Of a stretch of 64,000 nucleotides of DNA, positions 51,058 through 59,629 are shown piece after piece. The stretch's first letter is position 1. Each line of letters starts with the position of its first letter. Position numbers and translations under genes: made by a program. The notes under the pieces are model-generated. The model saw only the letters and a list, made by a program, of their open reading frames with translations. It made no database searches and was not told the origin of the DNA. Location: the NCBI RefSeq assembly GCF_021028995.1, contig NZ_JAJJZG010000013.1, positions 1 through 64,000 of the forward strand, given 5' to 3'. This DNA is from Halobacterium sp. KA-4 (lineage in GTDB: Archaea; Halobacteriota; Halobacteria; Halobacteriales; Halobacteriaceae).

Positions 51058-52146
51058 CTACCCCTCCGCGTCGCCGGCAGCGACCTCTTCCGGTGGTACG
51101 CCGTCGACGAGGCCCTGGTAGGCGGCTTCAAGTTCGTCGCCGACGCGAGCGAGGCTGTGCGATTCGGCGGTCTCCCGGGCGTTCTCGCCGAGGCGCTCCC
51201 GGAGTTCGGGGTCGTCGGCGAGCCGTTCGAGCGCGTCTCGAAACTCCTCGAACGTCGAGCACATCAGGCAGTCCTCGCCGTCCGTGAAGAACTCCCGGAA
51301 CACGTCGATGTCCCGGAGGACGACCGGCTTCCCGCAGGCCATCGCCTCCAAGACGGCGATGCCCTGGTTCTCGACTTTCGCAGGGAAGAGATAGACGTCG
51401 CCGGCGCCGAACGCCGCGCGCTTGTCCTCCATGTAACCCGTGAACGTCACATTCTCGGGCGGATTGTTCACCCACCTCTTCGTCGCCTTCCCGGCCTGTG
51501 GCCCCTCATCGTAGGGGCCGAACCAGGCGAAGTCGTACTCCGTGGCCTTCGCGAGTTCGCAGAACATCGTGAGGCCCTTGCGCTCGAACACCTCGCCGAC
51601 GGCGTACACAACCATGCCGTCGAGGTCGAAGCGCTCCCGGGTCTCCTCTCGGAACTGATCGTAGCCTTCCAGGCTCTCCACATCCACGCCGTTCGAAATC
51701 TGCTTGATTGGCGCATTCACGGGATAGGATTCGAGAACGCCTTTCGTGTAGTCGCTAGGGCAGAGCACGAGGTCGGCCTGCGAGTAAAACCACCGCAGGT
51801 ACGGCTCCAGCGCGGGGGCAACCGTCGAGGAGCCACGAAATGACTCCGCAAAGTCCTCCTTCGTGACGTGTGCGTGCAGAACCAGCGGAATGCCGTGCCG
51901 CTGGGCGTGCTGGGCGACCGCGACGCTGCCCGGCCCAACGAGGTTGCAGTGCGCGAGGTCGTAGTCCCGGAAGTAGCCCTCACCAGCGAACAGCGTGCCC
52001 AGCGACTGTACCGGATTGCCGGCACGCCACGGCGTCTCCACCACCTCGACGTCCGTCGTCGCGAGGGCCTCGCGCTGCTGGCGCGTCGCCGTCACGATGC
52101 CCCCACGGAGCCGGTCCTCGAACTCGAGGTAGTTCAGCGCCCGCAT
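51058..52146 (-). CDS. GT4-family glycosyltransferase
   Basis: This protein of about 362 residues starts MRALNYLEFEDRLRGG; an ATG four codons earlier is possible. It has YDLAHCNLVGPGSVAVAQHA, VLHAHVTKEDFAESFRG, QISNGVDVESLEGY, YAVGEVFERKGLTMF, and LFPAKVENQGIAVLEAMACG (E-x7-E). Its N-terminus is unlike that of the downstream GT4 gene, so they are not recent copies. The pair probably acts in one glycolipid or glycoprotein pathway. Confidence 0.92.
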   Translation of the reverse strand: MRALNYLEFEDRLRGGIVTATRQQREALATTDVEVVETPWRAGNPVQSLGTLFAGEGYFRDYDLAHCNLVGPGSVAVAQHAQRHGIPLVLHAHVTKEDFAESFRGSSTVAPALEPYLRWFYSQADLVLCPSDYTKGVLESYPVNAPIKQISNGVDVESLEGYDQFREETRERFDLDGMVVYAVGEVFERKGLTMFCELAKATEYDFAWFGPYDEGPQAGKATKRWVNNPPENVTFTGYMEDKRAAFGAGDVYLFPAKVENQGIAVLEAMACGKPVVLRDIDVFREFFTDGEDCLMCSTFEEFRDALERLADDPELRERLGENARETAESHSLARVGDELEAAYQGLVDGVPPEEVAAGDAEG

Positions 52147-52219
52147 CGTCCGACGCAAGCCGACCGCAGCCGATAATCCTACCGGAACTGTCTTCGGTCA
52201 CCCACGCCTGCCCGTAGAT

Positions 52220-52495
52220 ATGTCCATCGCGGCGGAGCGAATCGAGCGACTGCACGCTCTCGCGCAACAAGCCGCACGCGAGGGCGACGACGACCGCGCC
52301 CGCGAGTACGTCCGCCTCGCACGACGGCTCGCGGAACGCAACCGGCTCACGCTCCCCCGCGAGTTCCGACGGTTCACCTGCGACGCCTGCGACGCCTACC
52401 TGATACCCGGCCGGAACGCTCGCGTCCGCACACAAGACGGCCACGTCGTCGTCACCTGCGACTGCGGCTACCAGTCCCGGTACCCATACAAGTAG
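52220..52495 (+). CDS. rnp4: RNase P protein component 4 (Rnp4/Rpp21)
   Basis: This 91-residue protein has the helical N-terminus of Rpp21 (ERIERLHALAQQAAREGDDD, REYVRLARRLAERNRLTLP) and the zinc ribbon FTCDACDAYLIPG...TCDCGYQSRYPYK, with four Cys. With Rpp29 and the RNase P RNA it helps trim tRNA 5' ends. It starts a run with yhbY and mscS on the same strand. Confidence 0.93.
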   Translation: MSIAAERIERLHALAQQAAREGDDDRAREYVRLARRLAERNRLTLPREFRRFTCDACDAYLIPGRNARVRTQDGHVVVTCDCGYQSRYPYK

Positions 52496-52558
52496 CAGAG
52501 CTAGCCGCGACCGATGCAACAAGTTTCAAAGCCTCGCGGCCTGAACTGTTGGTAGAAC

Positions 52559-52801
52559 ATGAGCGAGGATCTAGCGAAGCAAGCCCACGAGGCCGACGTC
52601 ACGGTCTGGGTGGGGAAGGCGGGCGTGGATGCGGTCGCGGACGAGCTCTCGGACCAACTCGACGACCGGGACGTCGTGAAAGTGAAGTTCCTGCGTTCGG
52701 CGCGCGGCGAGGGCTCCACCGAGGAGCTCGCCGACCAGCTCGCTGACCTCGCCGGCGCGGACGTCGTGGAGACGCGCGGGAACACGGCGGTGTACCAGTA
52801 A
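52559..52801 (+). CDS. yhbY: YhbY/CRM-domain RNA-binding protein
   Basis: This 80-residue protein consists of one CRM fold: DVTVWVGKAGVDAVADELSD, QLDDRDVVKVKFLRSARG, TEELADQLADLAGADVVETR and GNTAVYQ. GVDAV is at the place of the GxxG loop. CRM proteins bind ribosomal precursor RNA. The stop overlaps the next start (TAATG), so it is co-translated with mscS. Confidence 0.92.
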   Translation: MSEDLAKQAHEADVTVWVGKAGVDAVADELSDQLDDRDVVKVKFLRSARGEGSTEELADQLADLAGADVVETRGNTAVYQ

Positions 52802-53670
52802 TGCCAGTGGAGCCGCTGCCGTTCATCGAGGATTTCGTGCCGCAGTACGCGGGCGCAGTCACCCAGTTCCTCTACTTCGTCGCGGCGTTCGTCGCCATCT
52901 ACCTCCTCGGGAAGGTGGTCGTGCGACCGCTGTTCGACCGCGTACTCCGCCGCCGCGACCTCGACGCGCACGCCCGCAAACCACTCCAGCGGCTCGTGAA
53001 TTTCGGCGTCGTCTTCGTCGCTATCTCCGTGGCGTTCGGGTTCGCGGGCTACGGGAACTTCCTGACGAGCCTCGCGACCATCGCAGCTGCAGCGACGCTC
53101 GCCATCGGGTTCGCGATGCAGGACGTCATAAAGAACTTCGTCGCGGGCGTATTCATTTACACCGACGAGCCGTTCCGCGTCGACGACTGGATCGAGTGGG
53201 ACAACAACTCCGGCATCGTCGAGGACATCAGCCTCCGCGTCACCCGCGTGCGCACGTTCGACAACGAACTGCTCACGGTGCCGAACTCGAACCTCACGGA
53301 CGATGTCATCAAGAACCCGGTGGCGAAGGACAAACTCCGCCAGCAGTTCCTGTTCGGCATCGGCTACGACGACGACATCGACGAGGCCACCGAAATCATC
53401 GTCGAGGAAGCCGAGAACCACGAGAACATCCTCAACGACCCCGGCGTGACGGTGCGGCTGACCGAACTCGGCGACTCCTACGTCGGCCTCAAGTCCCGGT
53501 TCTGGATTGCCAACCCCTCCCGCTCGGACTTCGTGAAGACCCGCAGCGAGTACGTCCAGTCGGTCAAGGAGCGCTTCGACGAGGCGGGCATCGACATCCC
53601 ATACCCGATTCGCACACTCAACGGCGAGGTCGAGATTTCGGGGTCGCCAGCCACCGAACACCTCGAATAA
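52801..53670 (+). CDS. mscS: Mechanosensitive channel (MscS family)
   Basis: This 289-residue protein has membrane helices near the start (FLYFVAAFVAIYLLGKVVV, LVNFGVVFVAISVAFGFAGY). The pore helix TM3 follows (LATIAAAATLAIGFAMQDVI), then KNFVAGVFIYTDEPFRVDDW and the beta domain IVEDISLRVTRVRTFDNELL, TVPNSNLTDDVIKNPV. It vents solutes after osmotic downshock. An archaeal C-terminal domain ends GEVEISGSPATEHLE. Confidence 0.93.
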   Translation: MPVEPLPFIEDFVPQYAGAVTQFLYFVAAFVAIYLLGKVVVRPLFDRVLRRRDLDAHARKPLQRLVNFGVVFVAISVAFGFAGYGNFLTSLATIAAAATLAIGFAMQDVIKNFVAGVFIYTDEPFRVDDWIEWDNNSGIVEDISLRVTRVRTFDNELLTVPNSNLTDDVIKNPVAKDKLRQQFLFGIGYDDDIDEATEIIVEEAENHENILNDPGVTVRLTELGDSYVGLKSRFWIANPSRSDFVKTRSEYVQSVKERFDEAGIDIPYPIRTLNGEVEISGSPATEHLE

Positions 53671-53685
53671 CGCAGCGCCCTTGGT

Positions 53686-54129
53686 TCACGCGATTTCTTT
53701 CTGCATGCAAGTCGCGGAAGCCGGACACCGCTCAGCAAACAGCGTCGACCCGCGGACCGCTGGTGGGGCATCCGCCCGTGAAGTGGTCTCGAAGCCACGT
53801 TCGCGGAAGAACGCTGACGCGGTCGTCGTGAGCAAGTAGACGGTTTCCGCGCTCCCGGCCGCCGCGACCCGCTCCAATTCGTCGTAGAGCGCCGTCCCGA
53901 ACCCCGCAGAGCGGTGTGCCTCCGCGACGACGACGGACCGCAGAACTGCGTCAGCGTCGTACGGTTCGACACCACCTGCAGCGACGAGAACTCCGTCAGC
54001 GTAGCCCGCGACAAATGTGCCCGGGCTCTCGTCGAGGCCGCGGTGCGGGAGGTCGTTCGCGGCGAGCAGCGCAGCGATGCGCTCCATCGCTTCCGCGTCG
54101 GCCTCGCGGACGGTCAGCGAGTTCGGCAT
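53686..54129 (-). CDS. GNAT N-acetyltransferase
   Basis: This protein of about 147 residues starts at MPNSLTVREADAEAMERIAA; the alternative is four codons upstream. It has AGYADGVLVAAGGVEPYDAD, AVLRSVVVAEAHRSAGFGTA (motif A, R/QxxGxG/A: HRSAGFGTALYDEL) and VYLLTTTASAFFRERGFE. It is an acetyl-CoA-dependent transferase of the ArsN2/arsenic-acetyl type in layout (TTTASAFFRERGFETTSRAD). The substrate is unknown. It stands next to an ArsR-type regulator. Confidence 0.85.
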   Translation of the reverse strand: MPNSLTVREADAEAMERIAALLAANDLPHRGLDESPGTFVAGYADGVLVAAGGVEPYDADAVLRSVVVAEAHRSAGFGTALYDELERVAAAGSAETVYLLTTTASAFFRERGFETTSRADAPPAVRGSTLFAERCPASATCMQKEIA

Positions 54130-54130
54130 C

Positions 54131-54421
54131 TCAGGTCGCACAACACCGCTGACGCCAGGTGACGGTCACGCTGACGGATCCCGGAAGATCGACGGCGAGC
54201 CCGCGACAGTTCCTGACGCAGCGAGCCAGCCGGCGGACGCGTCGCGCGCTGACGGCAGCGACGCCCGAGGCGACGAGGACGGACCCGGCTGCGAGGGGCG
54301 CGCTCGCAGCCCAGAGCGCCAACGGAATCACGGCGGCCAGCGCGTACGCTACCAGGACTTCTTGCCAGGTGATTCGACGGTGCGGCGGTCGGTTCGGGGA
54401 GTCGCGTGGTGAGTGTGGCAT
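54131..54421 (-). CDS. Small two-helix membrane protein (hypothetical)
   Basis: The 96-residue frame MPHSPRDSPNRPPHRRITWQ, EVLVAYALAAVIPLALWAAS, APLAAGSVLVASGVAAVSAR ends with LPGSVSVTVTWRQRCCAT. It contains two membrane helices and a Cys-pair end. It lies immediately before the GNAT gene on the same strand and may be co-transcribed. No family is recognised. Confidence 0.6.
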   Translation of the reverse strand: MPHSPRDSPNRPPHRRITWQEVLVAYALAAVIPLALWAASAPLAAGSVLVASGVAAVSARRVRRLARCVRNCRGLAVDLPGSVSVTVTWRQRCCAT

Positions 54422-54530
54422 CGTCGGGAGTGTTCAGGTGCGTCGTTCGGTGGCACTACGCGAGCGGTTTTTCAATCCGATGGGTCGCGGCGACGGCGGA
54501 GTCGGCGGGAACGCTCCTCGACGACGGCCG

Positions 54531-54899
54531 TTACGCATCGGCGTTCCTCGTCTCATCGAGCACGTCGAGGAGGCGACGGGCCCGTGGCGTCGCGGTGTAG
54601 TACCGCCACCGGCCGTCCTTCCGCCGGTTCACGAGCCCGGCGCTGAACAGACGGGAGAGCGCCTGACTGACCGCGCCCTGGCTCACGCCGAGCGCCGGTT
54701 CCAATTCGCAGACGCAGACCGCGCTGTCGGCGTCCGCGATGAGCCGGAGCGCCTCGTAGCGCGTGTCGTTGCCGAGCGCCGCAAGCGTGTCGACGTCGGC
54801 TGCGGCCGCGTCCACCGAGAGGTCGTGTCCGACCGAGCAACAGCCCGGTTCCGGGCGGTCCAGTTCGTCGGCCGAAGCGGAAGTGGGTTCCCCAGCCAT
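54531..54899 (-). CDS. arsR: ArsR-family metalloregulator
   Basis: This 122-residue protein has ALGNDTRYEALRLIADADSA, VCVCELEPALGVSQGAVSQA, LSRLFSAGLVNRRKDGRWRY and YTATPRARRLLDVLDET: a classic ArsR winged helix. The metal motif is CVCEL in the recognition region, and a second cluster is GCCSVGH near the start. It would sense arsenite, antimonite or similar ions, and lies in the path of a GNAT acetyltransferase. A palindrome (54914-54933) covers the promoter. Confidence 0.92.
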   Translation of the reverse strand: MAGEPTSASADELDRPEPGCCSVGHDLSVDAAAADVDTLAALGNDTRYEALRLIADADSAVCVCELEPALGVSQGAVSQALSRLFSAGLVNRRKDGRWRYYTATPRARRLLDVLDETRNADA

Positions 54900-54913
54900 C
54901 TTAGCGTATTCTA

Positions 54914-54933
54914 ATATTAGATGCTACTAATAT
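54914..54933. promoter_or_regulatory. Palindromic operator over the arsR promoter
   Basis: ATATTAG-ATGCTA-CTAATAT is a 20-bp inverted repeat and lies 15-34 bases above the arsR start, over the AT-rich TATA region. The position fits an autorepressor site for ArsR. A nested CTAATATTAG palindrome (54911-54920) overlaps it. Confidence 0.65.
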
Positions 54934-55077
54934 AATAGTTCGGGTGGGCGAGGTGAGAAGCGTGGCCGCCGCGTGAACGGCCTAGGAACTGACGTGAACG
55001 GGCGACACACCTCGATACACCCACGAGGCTACCGGCTAAGGACGAAATTTTACGGAGCCGGATAGTATACAGAGCGT

Positions 55078-55938
55078 ATGATTCTCTGCGCGGACCCCGA
55101 AACGCCAGCACGCGAGCGCACGACGGGCGCGCTCTCGGACGCCGGCTTCGACGTCGTAGAGGCCGGGTCGCTCGCCGAGGCGTACGAGGCGCTCGACGAG
55201 CATCCCGTCGAATGCGTGGTCACCGAGTACACCCTCCCCGACGGCACCGGCCTCGAACTCGTGGACGCGGTGCGCGAACGCCACCCCGACGCAGCGTGCA
55301 TGCTGTTCACGGCGACACCGCTGGACGACATCGACACCGACGCGTTCGGCTCCCTGGTCGCAGAGTACGTCCACAAAGACGACGACCACGATGAACTCGT
55401 CGGCATCGTCGAACACGCGCTGGCGTTTCGAAGCCAGACCGCGTACCCGCTGCCGGCGAACGAGAGCGCGCGCGTCAACGCGCTCGAACAGTACGCCGCT
55501 GACCCCACGGAACTCGGCGCGTCGCTGGACCGGCTGACCGAACTCGCGACTGCGTTATTCGGAGTCAACGCCGCCGCGATCGGCATCATCGACGCACACA
55601 CCGAGGAGTTCCTCTCCTGTCATGGCGTCAGTTTCGACCCGATGGACCGCGAGGACACCGTCTGCACGTACGCGATACTGGACGACCGCGTGACCGTCGT
55701 CGAAGACGTAGCGGACGACCCACGCTTCGCGGACAACGAGGGGTTAGCGGCCGCAAACATCCGGTTCTACGCGAGCGCCCCGCTGATCACGCCGGACGGC
55801 GAGGCGATTGGCACGTTCTGCATCTACAACGACGAACCCCGGACGTTCGCCAGCCGAGACCGCGAGCTGTTGTCGCTGCTCGGCGACGAGGATGGAACAA
55901 CTGTCGCTGCGTCGTCGCATCCGCGACGCGGGAGGTGA
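55078..55938 (+). CDS. Receiver-GAF sensor/response protein
   Basis: This 286-residue protein has a receiver domain (MILCADPETPARERTTGAL, CVVTEYTLPDGTGLELVDAV, VHKDDDHDELVGIV) followed by a GAF domain (ELATALFGVNAAAIGIIDAH, CHGVSFDPMDREDTVCTYAI, FYASAPLITPDGEAIGTFCI). The phosphoacceptor site reads TEYTLPD with Glu at the usual Asp position, so standard phosphorylation is unlikely; the conserved Lys remains. It is coupled to the following RecA-like gene (GTGA overlap). Confidence 0.88.
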   Translation: MILCADPETPARERTTGALSDAGFDVVEAGSLAEAYEALDEHPVECVVTEYTLPDGTGLELVDAVRERHPDAACMLFTATPLDDIDTDAFGSLVAEYVHKDDDHDELVGIVEHALAFRSQTAYPLPANESARVNALEQYAADPTELGASLDRLTELATALFGVNAAAIGIIDAHTEEFLSCHGVSFDPMDREDTVCTYAILDDRVTVVEDVADDPRFADNEGLAAANIRFYASAPLITPDGEAIGTFCIYNDEPRTFASRDRELLSLLGDEDGTTVAASSHPRRGR

Positions 55939-56594
55939 CGGCGATGACTGACGACTACAACTTCGAAGGACTGCCGCTGGCATCGCTGCGCCCCGGAACG
56001 ACCGTCCTAGTCGCCGGACCGTCACACGCCGGCACCCGCCACCTCGCGTTCCGGATGCTCTCCGGGCCGCCCACCGAGGGCGCGATTCTCGTCAGCACAA
56101 ACCAGCGCGCGGGCCGCATCGCCGACGACTGGGCGCGCAGCGGCTTCGAACTCGACAAGGAGCGCGCCGCAATCCTGGACTGCGTCGGCGACGACGACCA
56201 GAACGTCCCCGCGCAGGTCCTGCCGGTCTCGGGGCCGTCGGACCTGACCGGCATCGGCATGCGCTACTCCGACGTCTACCGGACGTTCCGCCAGTCCGGC
56301 GTTGAACGCGTGCGCACGGGCCTGTTCTCGGTGTCGACGCTGCTGTCGTTCGGCGACCTCAAGACCGTCTCCCGGTTCGTACACACGCTCGTCGGCCGCA
56401 TCGACGCAGTCGACGGCATCGGCGTGTTCTGCATCGACCCCGGGATGCACGACGAACAGACCGTGAGCACGATTACGCAGTTCTGCTCGGCGCGCATCGA
56501 TGTTCGCGAGACCGAATCCGGCCAGGAACTCCGCGCCCGCGGCATCCCTGACCAGCCCCGCGAGTGGATGAACTTCGACGTAGAGACGGAGTAA
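55935..56594 (+). CDS. DUF7504/RecA-superfamily protein (KaiC-like fold)
   Basis: This protein of about 219 residues has a P-loop-like stretch VLVAGPSHAGTRHLAFRML, where the Walker A Lys is missing (GPSHAGTRH), then ILDCVGDDDQ, LPVSGPSDLTGIGMRYSDVY, LFSVSTLLSFGDLKTVSRFV and GVFCIDPGMHDEQTVSTITQ. An ATG at 55944 (MTDDYNFEG) is an alternative start. A paralogue is at 60732-61379. Such proteins are adaptors of haloarchaeal sensors and chemotaxis/motility pathways. The operon with the receiver-GAF gene supports signal transfer. Confidence 0.8.
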   Translation: MTAMTDDYNFEGLPLASLRPGTTVLVAGPSHAGTRHLAFRMLSGPPTEGAILVSTNQRAGRIADDWARSGFELDKERAAILDCVGDDDQNVPAQVLPVSGPSDLTGIGMRYSDVYRTFRQSGVERVRTGLFSVSTLLSFGDLKTVSRFVHTLVGRIDAVDGIGVFCIDPGMHDEQTVSTITQFCSARIDVRETESGQELRARGIPDQPREWMNFDVETE

Positions 56595-56715
56595 AACTCA
56601 CAGCGCGCTGACTGACGAACTGTCGGTACGGCTCACAGACCCATCGCTGAGTGCTATTTAACGTAGGTTTCTAGCCGGGAGCCGATGGCTGGTGGCTGAA
56701 AATGGCGCGTATGAA

Positions 56716-57024
56716 TGGTGGACGGGCCGAGGTGGCCCGGTGTTCCTGCCCGGGTAGTCCCGGTCGCCTTCTCCACCCCGCGACCCTTCGAGCGACGAGC
56801 GTTCGGTGCTCCGCTGCTCACTTCCGTGCCTGACGGAGTGGCACCGACGAACCGCGACGACGCCACCCTTGCAGGTGTGCGCCGCGGACCGCCGTCCCCG
56901 AAGGACGAGGCTTCCACGTTGGCTTCCGGGGCCCGGACAGGTCGACCGGACTCCCCCGGATTTCGGCCCCCGCTGATGACTGTCTCGCGGGTAAAGGGCG
57001 GGGCCAAACCGCCCGGCCTAGTCC
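56716..57024 (-). ncRNA. ffs: SRP RNA (7S RNA)
   Basis: On the minus strand the sequence carries the universal SRP helix-8 signature, TCAGGCACGGAAGTGAGCAG (about 56818-56840), the form of GUCAGGNNCGGAANNNAGCAGC. The two ends (GGCCGGGCGG... and ...CCGGGCCACCTCGGCCCG) can pair as archaeal helix 1/5. The roughly 305-base span without a reading frame is right for archaeal SRP RNA (Alu domain plus S domain). A TATA-like CTTAAG lies about 25 bases upstream at 57047-57052. The RNA with SRP19 and SRP54 directs membrane and secreted proteins. The exact ends are estimates. Confidence 0.93.
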
Positions 57025-57132
57025 ACTTCACCGTAGTCGACTGCCTCTTAAGGGCCTTTCGGGACAACCGCTGCGTCGTATGGTATCGCGAACCGCGTTA
57101 GCACTTTAACGCCGCTGCTAAAATTGCCAGCC

Positions 57133-58155
57133 ATGTCGGCATTGCTCGACCACTACGAGGCCGTCCGCGAGGAGTTCGACTACGACCGCCCGGATGTCGA
57201 CATCGGGTCGCTATCGGCGTCGCTCGTAGACCGCGCGTTCGTCGCAACGACCGACACCGACGCACTCTGTCAGACGGGCGACCGCGACACACTGTTCGTC
57301 GCGAGCGCTGGCCTCACCGGGACGCCGCACGTCGGCACCGTCGCACAGATGTATGCCGTCAAGCGCCTGCATGAGGCGGGCTTGGACACGCAGTTTCTGC
57401 TCGCCGACTACGAGAAGTACGCCAGCGACGGCCGCGACCTCGACGTAGTGCGCTCGCTCGCCGACAACTACCGGACGTTCCTCAACCGAATCGAGTACAG
57501 CGGCGAGGTTCGCACACAGTACGACGACTACGACGTGATGCAGACGGCGTTCCGGCTGGCGCCGCACTTCGAGTTCAAGGACGGCCCGACGTTCGACGTG
57601 GAACCGACCGAGTGGGTCGAGCAACTCCGGACGGCGTACGACGACGACCAACTGACTCACGACGACGCGACAGGCACCACGAAGTTCGGCGGTCGAGTCG
57701 CGTCGCTGCTCTGTCTCGCGGACTTCCTCCATCCCACAGTCGGGGACGACTACGACCAGACTGTGTTCGTGCTCGGCGTCGACGAGCATGCACTCGTGCT
57801 CGCAAACGAGTACTACACCGAGAAGACGCCGTTCGAGCCCGCCTTCGAGGGATTGTTCACGTACATGGTCCCGGGGCTGAACGGATACCCGAAGATGGCG
57901 AAGACGATTCCGGGGTCGGGCATCACGATGGACATGGACCCGGAACGAGTGCGGCGACTCGTCCACGAGGCCGACGACGGCACGACGCCCGCCGAATCCA
58001 CCGTCTACCAGATGCTGTGTCTGGTCTCCGAACACGACGGCCAGCGCCTTGACGAGTTGGCGACCACCTGTCGAGCGGGCGGCGAGGAGTGGGACGCCGC
58101 GGTCGCGGCGTACGCCGACTTCCTCGCGGACCTCGCGGCGGCGTGGCCCGAGTAA
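57133..58155 (+). CDS. TrpRS-like class I aminoacyl-tRNA synthetase paralogue
   Basis: This protein of about 340 residues starts at MSALLDHYEAVREEFDYDRP. It has a HIGH-like motif TGTPHVGTVAQMYAVKRL and a KMSKS-like YPKMAKTIPGSGITM, both altered from the consensus. The middle includes FVLGVDEHALVLANEYYTEK. The overall length and the TrpRS/TyrRS core make it class Ic. It is shorter than full archaeal TrpRS (about 430-530 residues). It may charge an unusual tRNA or act on an amino acid or RNA. It directly follows the SRP RNA on the other strand. Confidence 0.75.
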   Translation: MSALLDHYEAVREEFDYDRPDVDIGSLSASLVDRAFVATTDTDALCQTGDRDTLFVASAGLTGTPHVGTVAQMYAVKRLHEAGLDTQFLLADYEKYASDGRDLDVVRSLADNYRTFLNRIEYSGEVRTQYDDYDVMQTAFRLAPHFEFKDGPTFDVEPTEWVEQLRTAYDDDQLTHDDATGTTKFGGRVASLLCLADFLHPTVGDDYDQTVFVLGVDEHALVLANEYYTEKTPFEPAFEGLFTYMVPGLNGYPKMAKTIPGSGITMDMDPERVRRLVHEADDGTTPAESTVYQMLCLVSEHDGQRLDELATTCRAGGEEWDAAVAAYADFLADLAAAWPE

Positions 58156-58221
58156 CAGAAGCGACCGCTGGCGCTGCAGCCGAGGGAAACGGTCATCCCG
58201 GGCGAACGTCTACTCGCGACC

Positions 58222-58527
58222 ATGGGATTCGGTTCGACCGCGAAGAAGCTCCAGAAAGTGACGGAGATGGCGGACAAGCTCTACGAGCGCTTCGAGCGTC
58301 TCCGGGAGCAGGTCAACGATCTGACCGAGACCGTCGAGGACACGCACGGCCGCGTCGCGGACCTCGAAGCCGAACTCGCCGAGCAGCGCGCGCTCGTCGA
58401 AGCGCTGGCCGAGAAGGAAGGCGTCGACGTCGAGGCCGTCGTCAGCGACGCCGGTACTGAGTCCGAAGCCGCCGCGGAGGCTGGCGTCGGCGACGCCGGC
58501 AGCGAGCGTGTGGATGGCAACGACTAA
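58222..58527 (+). CDS. Coiled-coil protein of the DUF5798 type
   Basis: This 101-residue protein is MGFGSTAKKLQKVTEMADKL followed by YERFERLREQVNDLTETVED and THGRVADLEAELAEQRALVE, then an acidic disordered tail. The first 70 residues form one long coiled coil. The layout is that of the haloarchaeal DUF5798 family. The function is unknown; an interaction scaffold is likely. Confidence 0.8.
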   Translation: MGFGSTAKKLQKVTEMADKLYERFERLREQVNDLTETVEDTHGRVADLEAELAEQRALVEALAEKEGVDVEAVVSDAGTESEAAAEAGVGDAGSERVDGND

Positions 58528-58554
58528 AGAACCCAGGCAAGAATTACCGCGTAG

Positions 58555-59535
58555 ATGACCACCCACCGGAGGCCGCTGGACTCGGTGCTGGAGACTATCG
58601 GGGAGACGCCGCTCGTGCGCGTCCACGCGTCGCCCGACGACGTCCCGGTGTACGCGAAACTCGAGTCGTTCAACCCCGGCGCGAGCGTCAAAGACCGCAT
58701 CGGGAAGTACATGCTCGAAGCGATGCTCGATTCAGGGGAACTCCCCGAAGGCGGCACCATCGTCGAGCCGACCGCCGGCAACACCGGCATCGGATTCGCG
58801 GTCGCCGCCGGCCAGCTCGACGTCGACGCCGTCTTCGTCGTCCCCGAGCGCTTCAGCATCGAGAAACAACAGTTGATGCGCGCACTCGGCGCCGACGTCA
58901 TCAACACGCCCACCGAGGATGGGATGGGCGGTGCCATCGAGCGAGCCCACGAACTCGCCGAGGAACTGGACGACGCCGTCGTCCCCCAGCAGTTCTCGAA
59001 CCCGCTAAACCCGGAAGCCCACTACAAGACCACGGGACCCGAGATCGGCGAGGCGCTGGACAGCGAGGTCGGCGCGCTCGTCGCGGGCTGTGGCACCGCG
59101 GGCACGCTCATGGGAACAGGGCGCTTCCTCCGCGAGCAAGTGCCGGACCTCCACGTCACGGCCGTCGAACCGAAGGGGTCGCTGTACGCGACCACACAGG
59201 GAACCGACGTCGAGAAGGGCGAGTACAAGACCGAAGGCATCGGCACCCACGACCCGACAACGAACGAACTGTTCGACCCCGACTTCGTCGACGACGTCGT
59301 CCAGATTCCCGACGAAGACACCCACGCGGAGATGCAGCGGCTCGCCCGCGAGGAGGGGCACCTCGTAGCGTCAAGTTCCGCTGCGAACAGTCTCGCAGCG
59401 CTGGACGTCGCCGAGCGCGCGGCCGCCGGCGACCTCGATTTGCCGCATGACTGCGTCGTCACCATCTTCCCGGACTCCAGCGAGCGCTACCTCTCAAAGG
59501 GCGTCTACGGCAGCTACGAGGAGTGGGAGGGCTGA
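58555..59535 (+). CDS. Cysteine synthase-type PLP enzyme
   Basis: This 326-residue protein of the fold-type II PLP class has the PLP Lys in NPGASVKDRIGKYM, the asparagine loop TAGNTGIGFA, the phosphate-binding GCGTAGTLMGTGRFL and the C-terminal VTIFPDSSERYLSKGVYGSY. These are the marks of CysK/CysM O-acetylserine (or O-phosphoserine) sulfhydrylases; cystathionine beta-synthase is an alternative. It makes L-cysteine from an activated serine and sulfide in the cytoplasm. Confidence 0.9.
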   Translation: MTTHRRPLDSVLETIGETPLVRVHASPDDVPVYAKLESFNPGASVKDRIGKYMLEAMLDSGELPEGGTIVEPTAGNTGIGFAVAAGQLDVDAVFVVPERFSIEKQQLMRALGADVINTPTEDGMGGAIERAHELAEELDDAVVPQQFSNPLNPEAHYKTTGPEIGEALDSEVGALVAGCGTAGTLMGTGRFLREQVPDLHVTAVEPKGSLYATTQGTDVEKGEYKTEGIGTHDPTTNELFDPDFVDDVVQIPDEDTHAEMQRLAREEGHLVASSSAANSLAALDVAERAAAGDLDLPHDCVVTIFPDSSERYLSKGVYGSYEEWEG

Positions 59536-59629
59536 CGCCACCCGGAATCGCCGGAGCGGCAGCGTTCGCACGACGCGTCACTCGACGAAGCGTATAACTC
59601 GGATTGTCGAGAACCGTGCCGACGTCCCC

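Noticed and set aside
54159-54914. 251-residue plus-strand frame
   Set aside because: It is antisense to arsR and the small membrane gene. The minus strand carries recognisable domains.
56715-57101. Coding frame opposite the SRP RNA
   Set aside because: The SRP helix-8 signature and the paired ends explain the sequence. The frame has no protein-like features.
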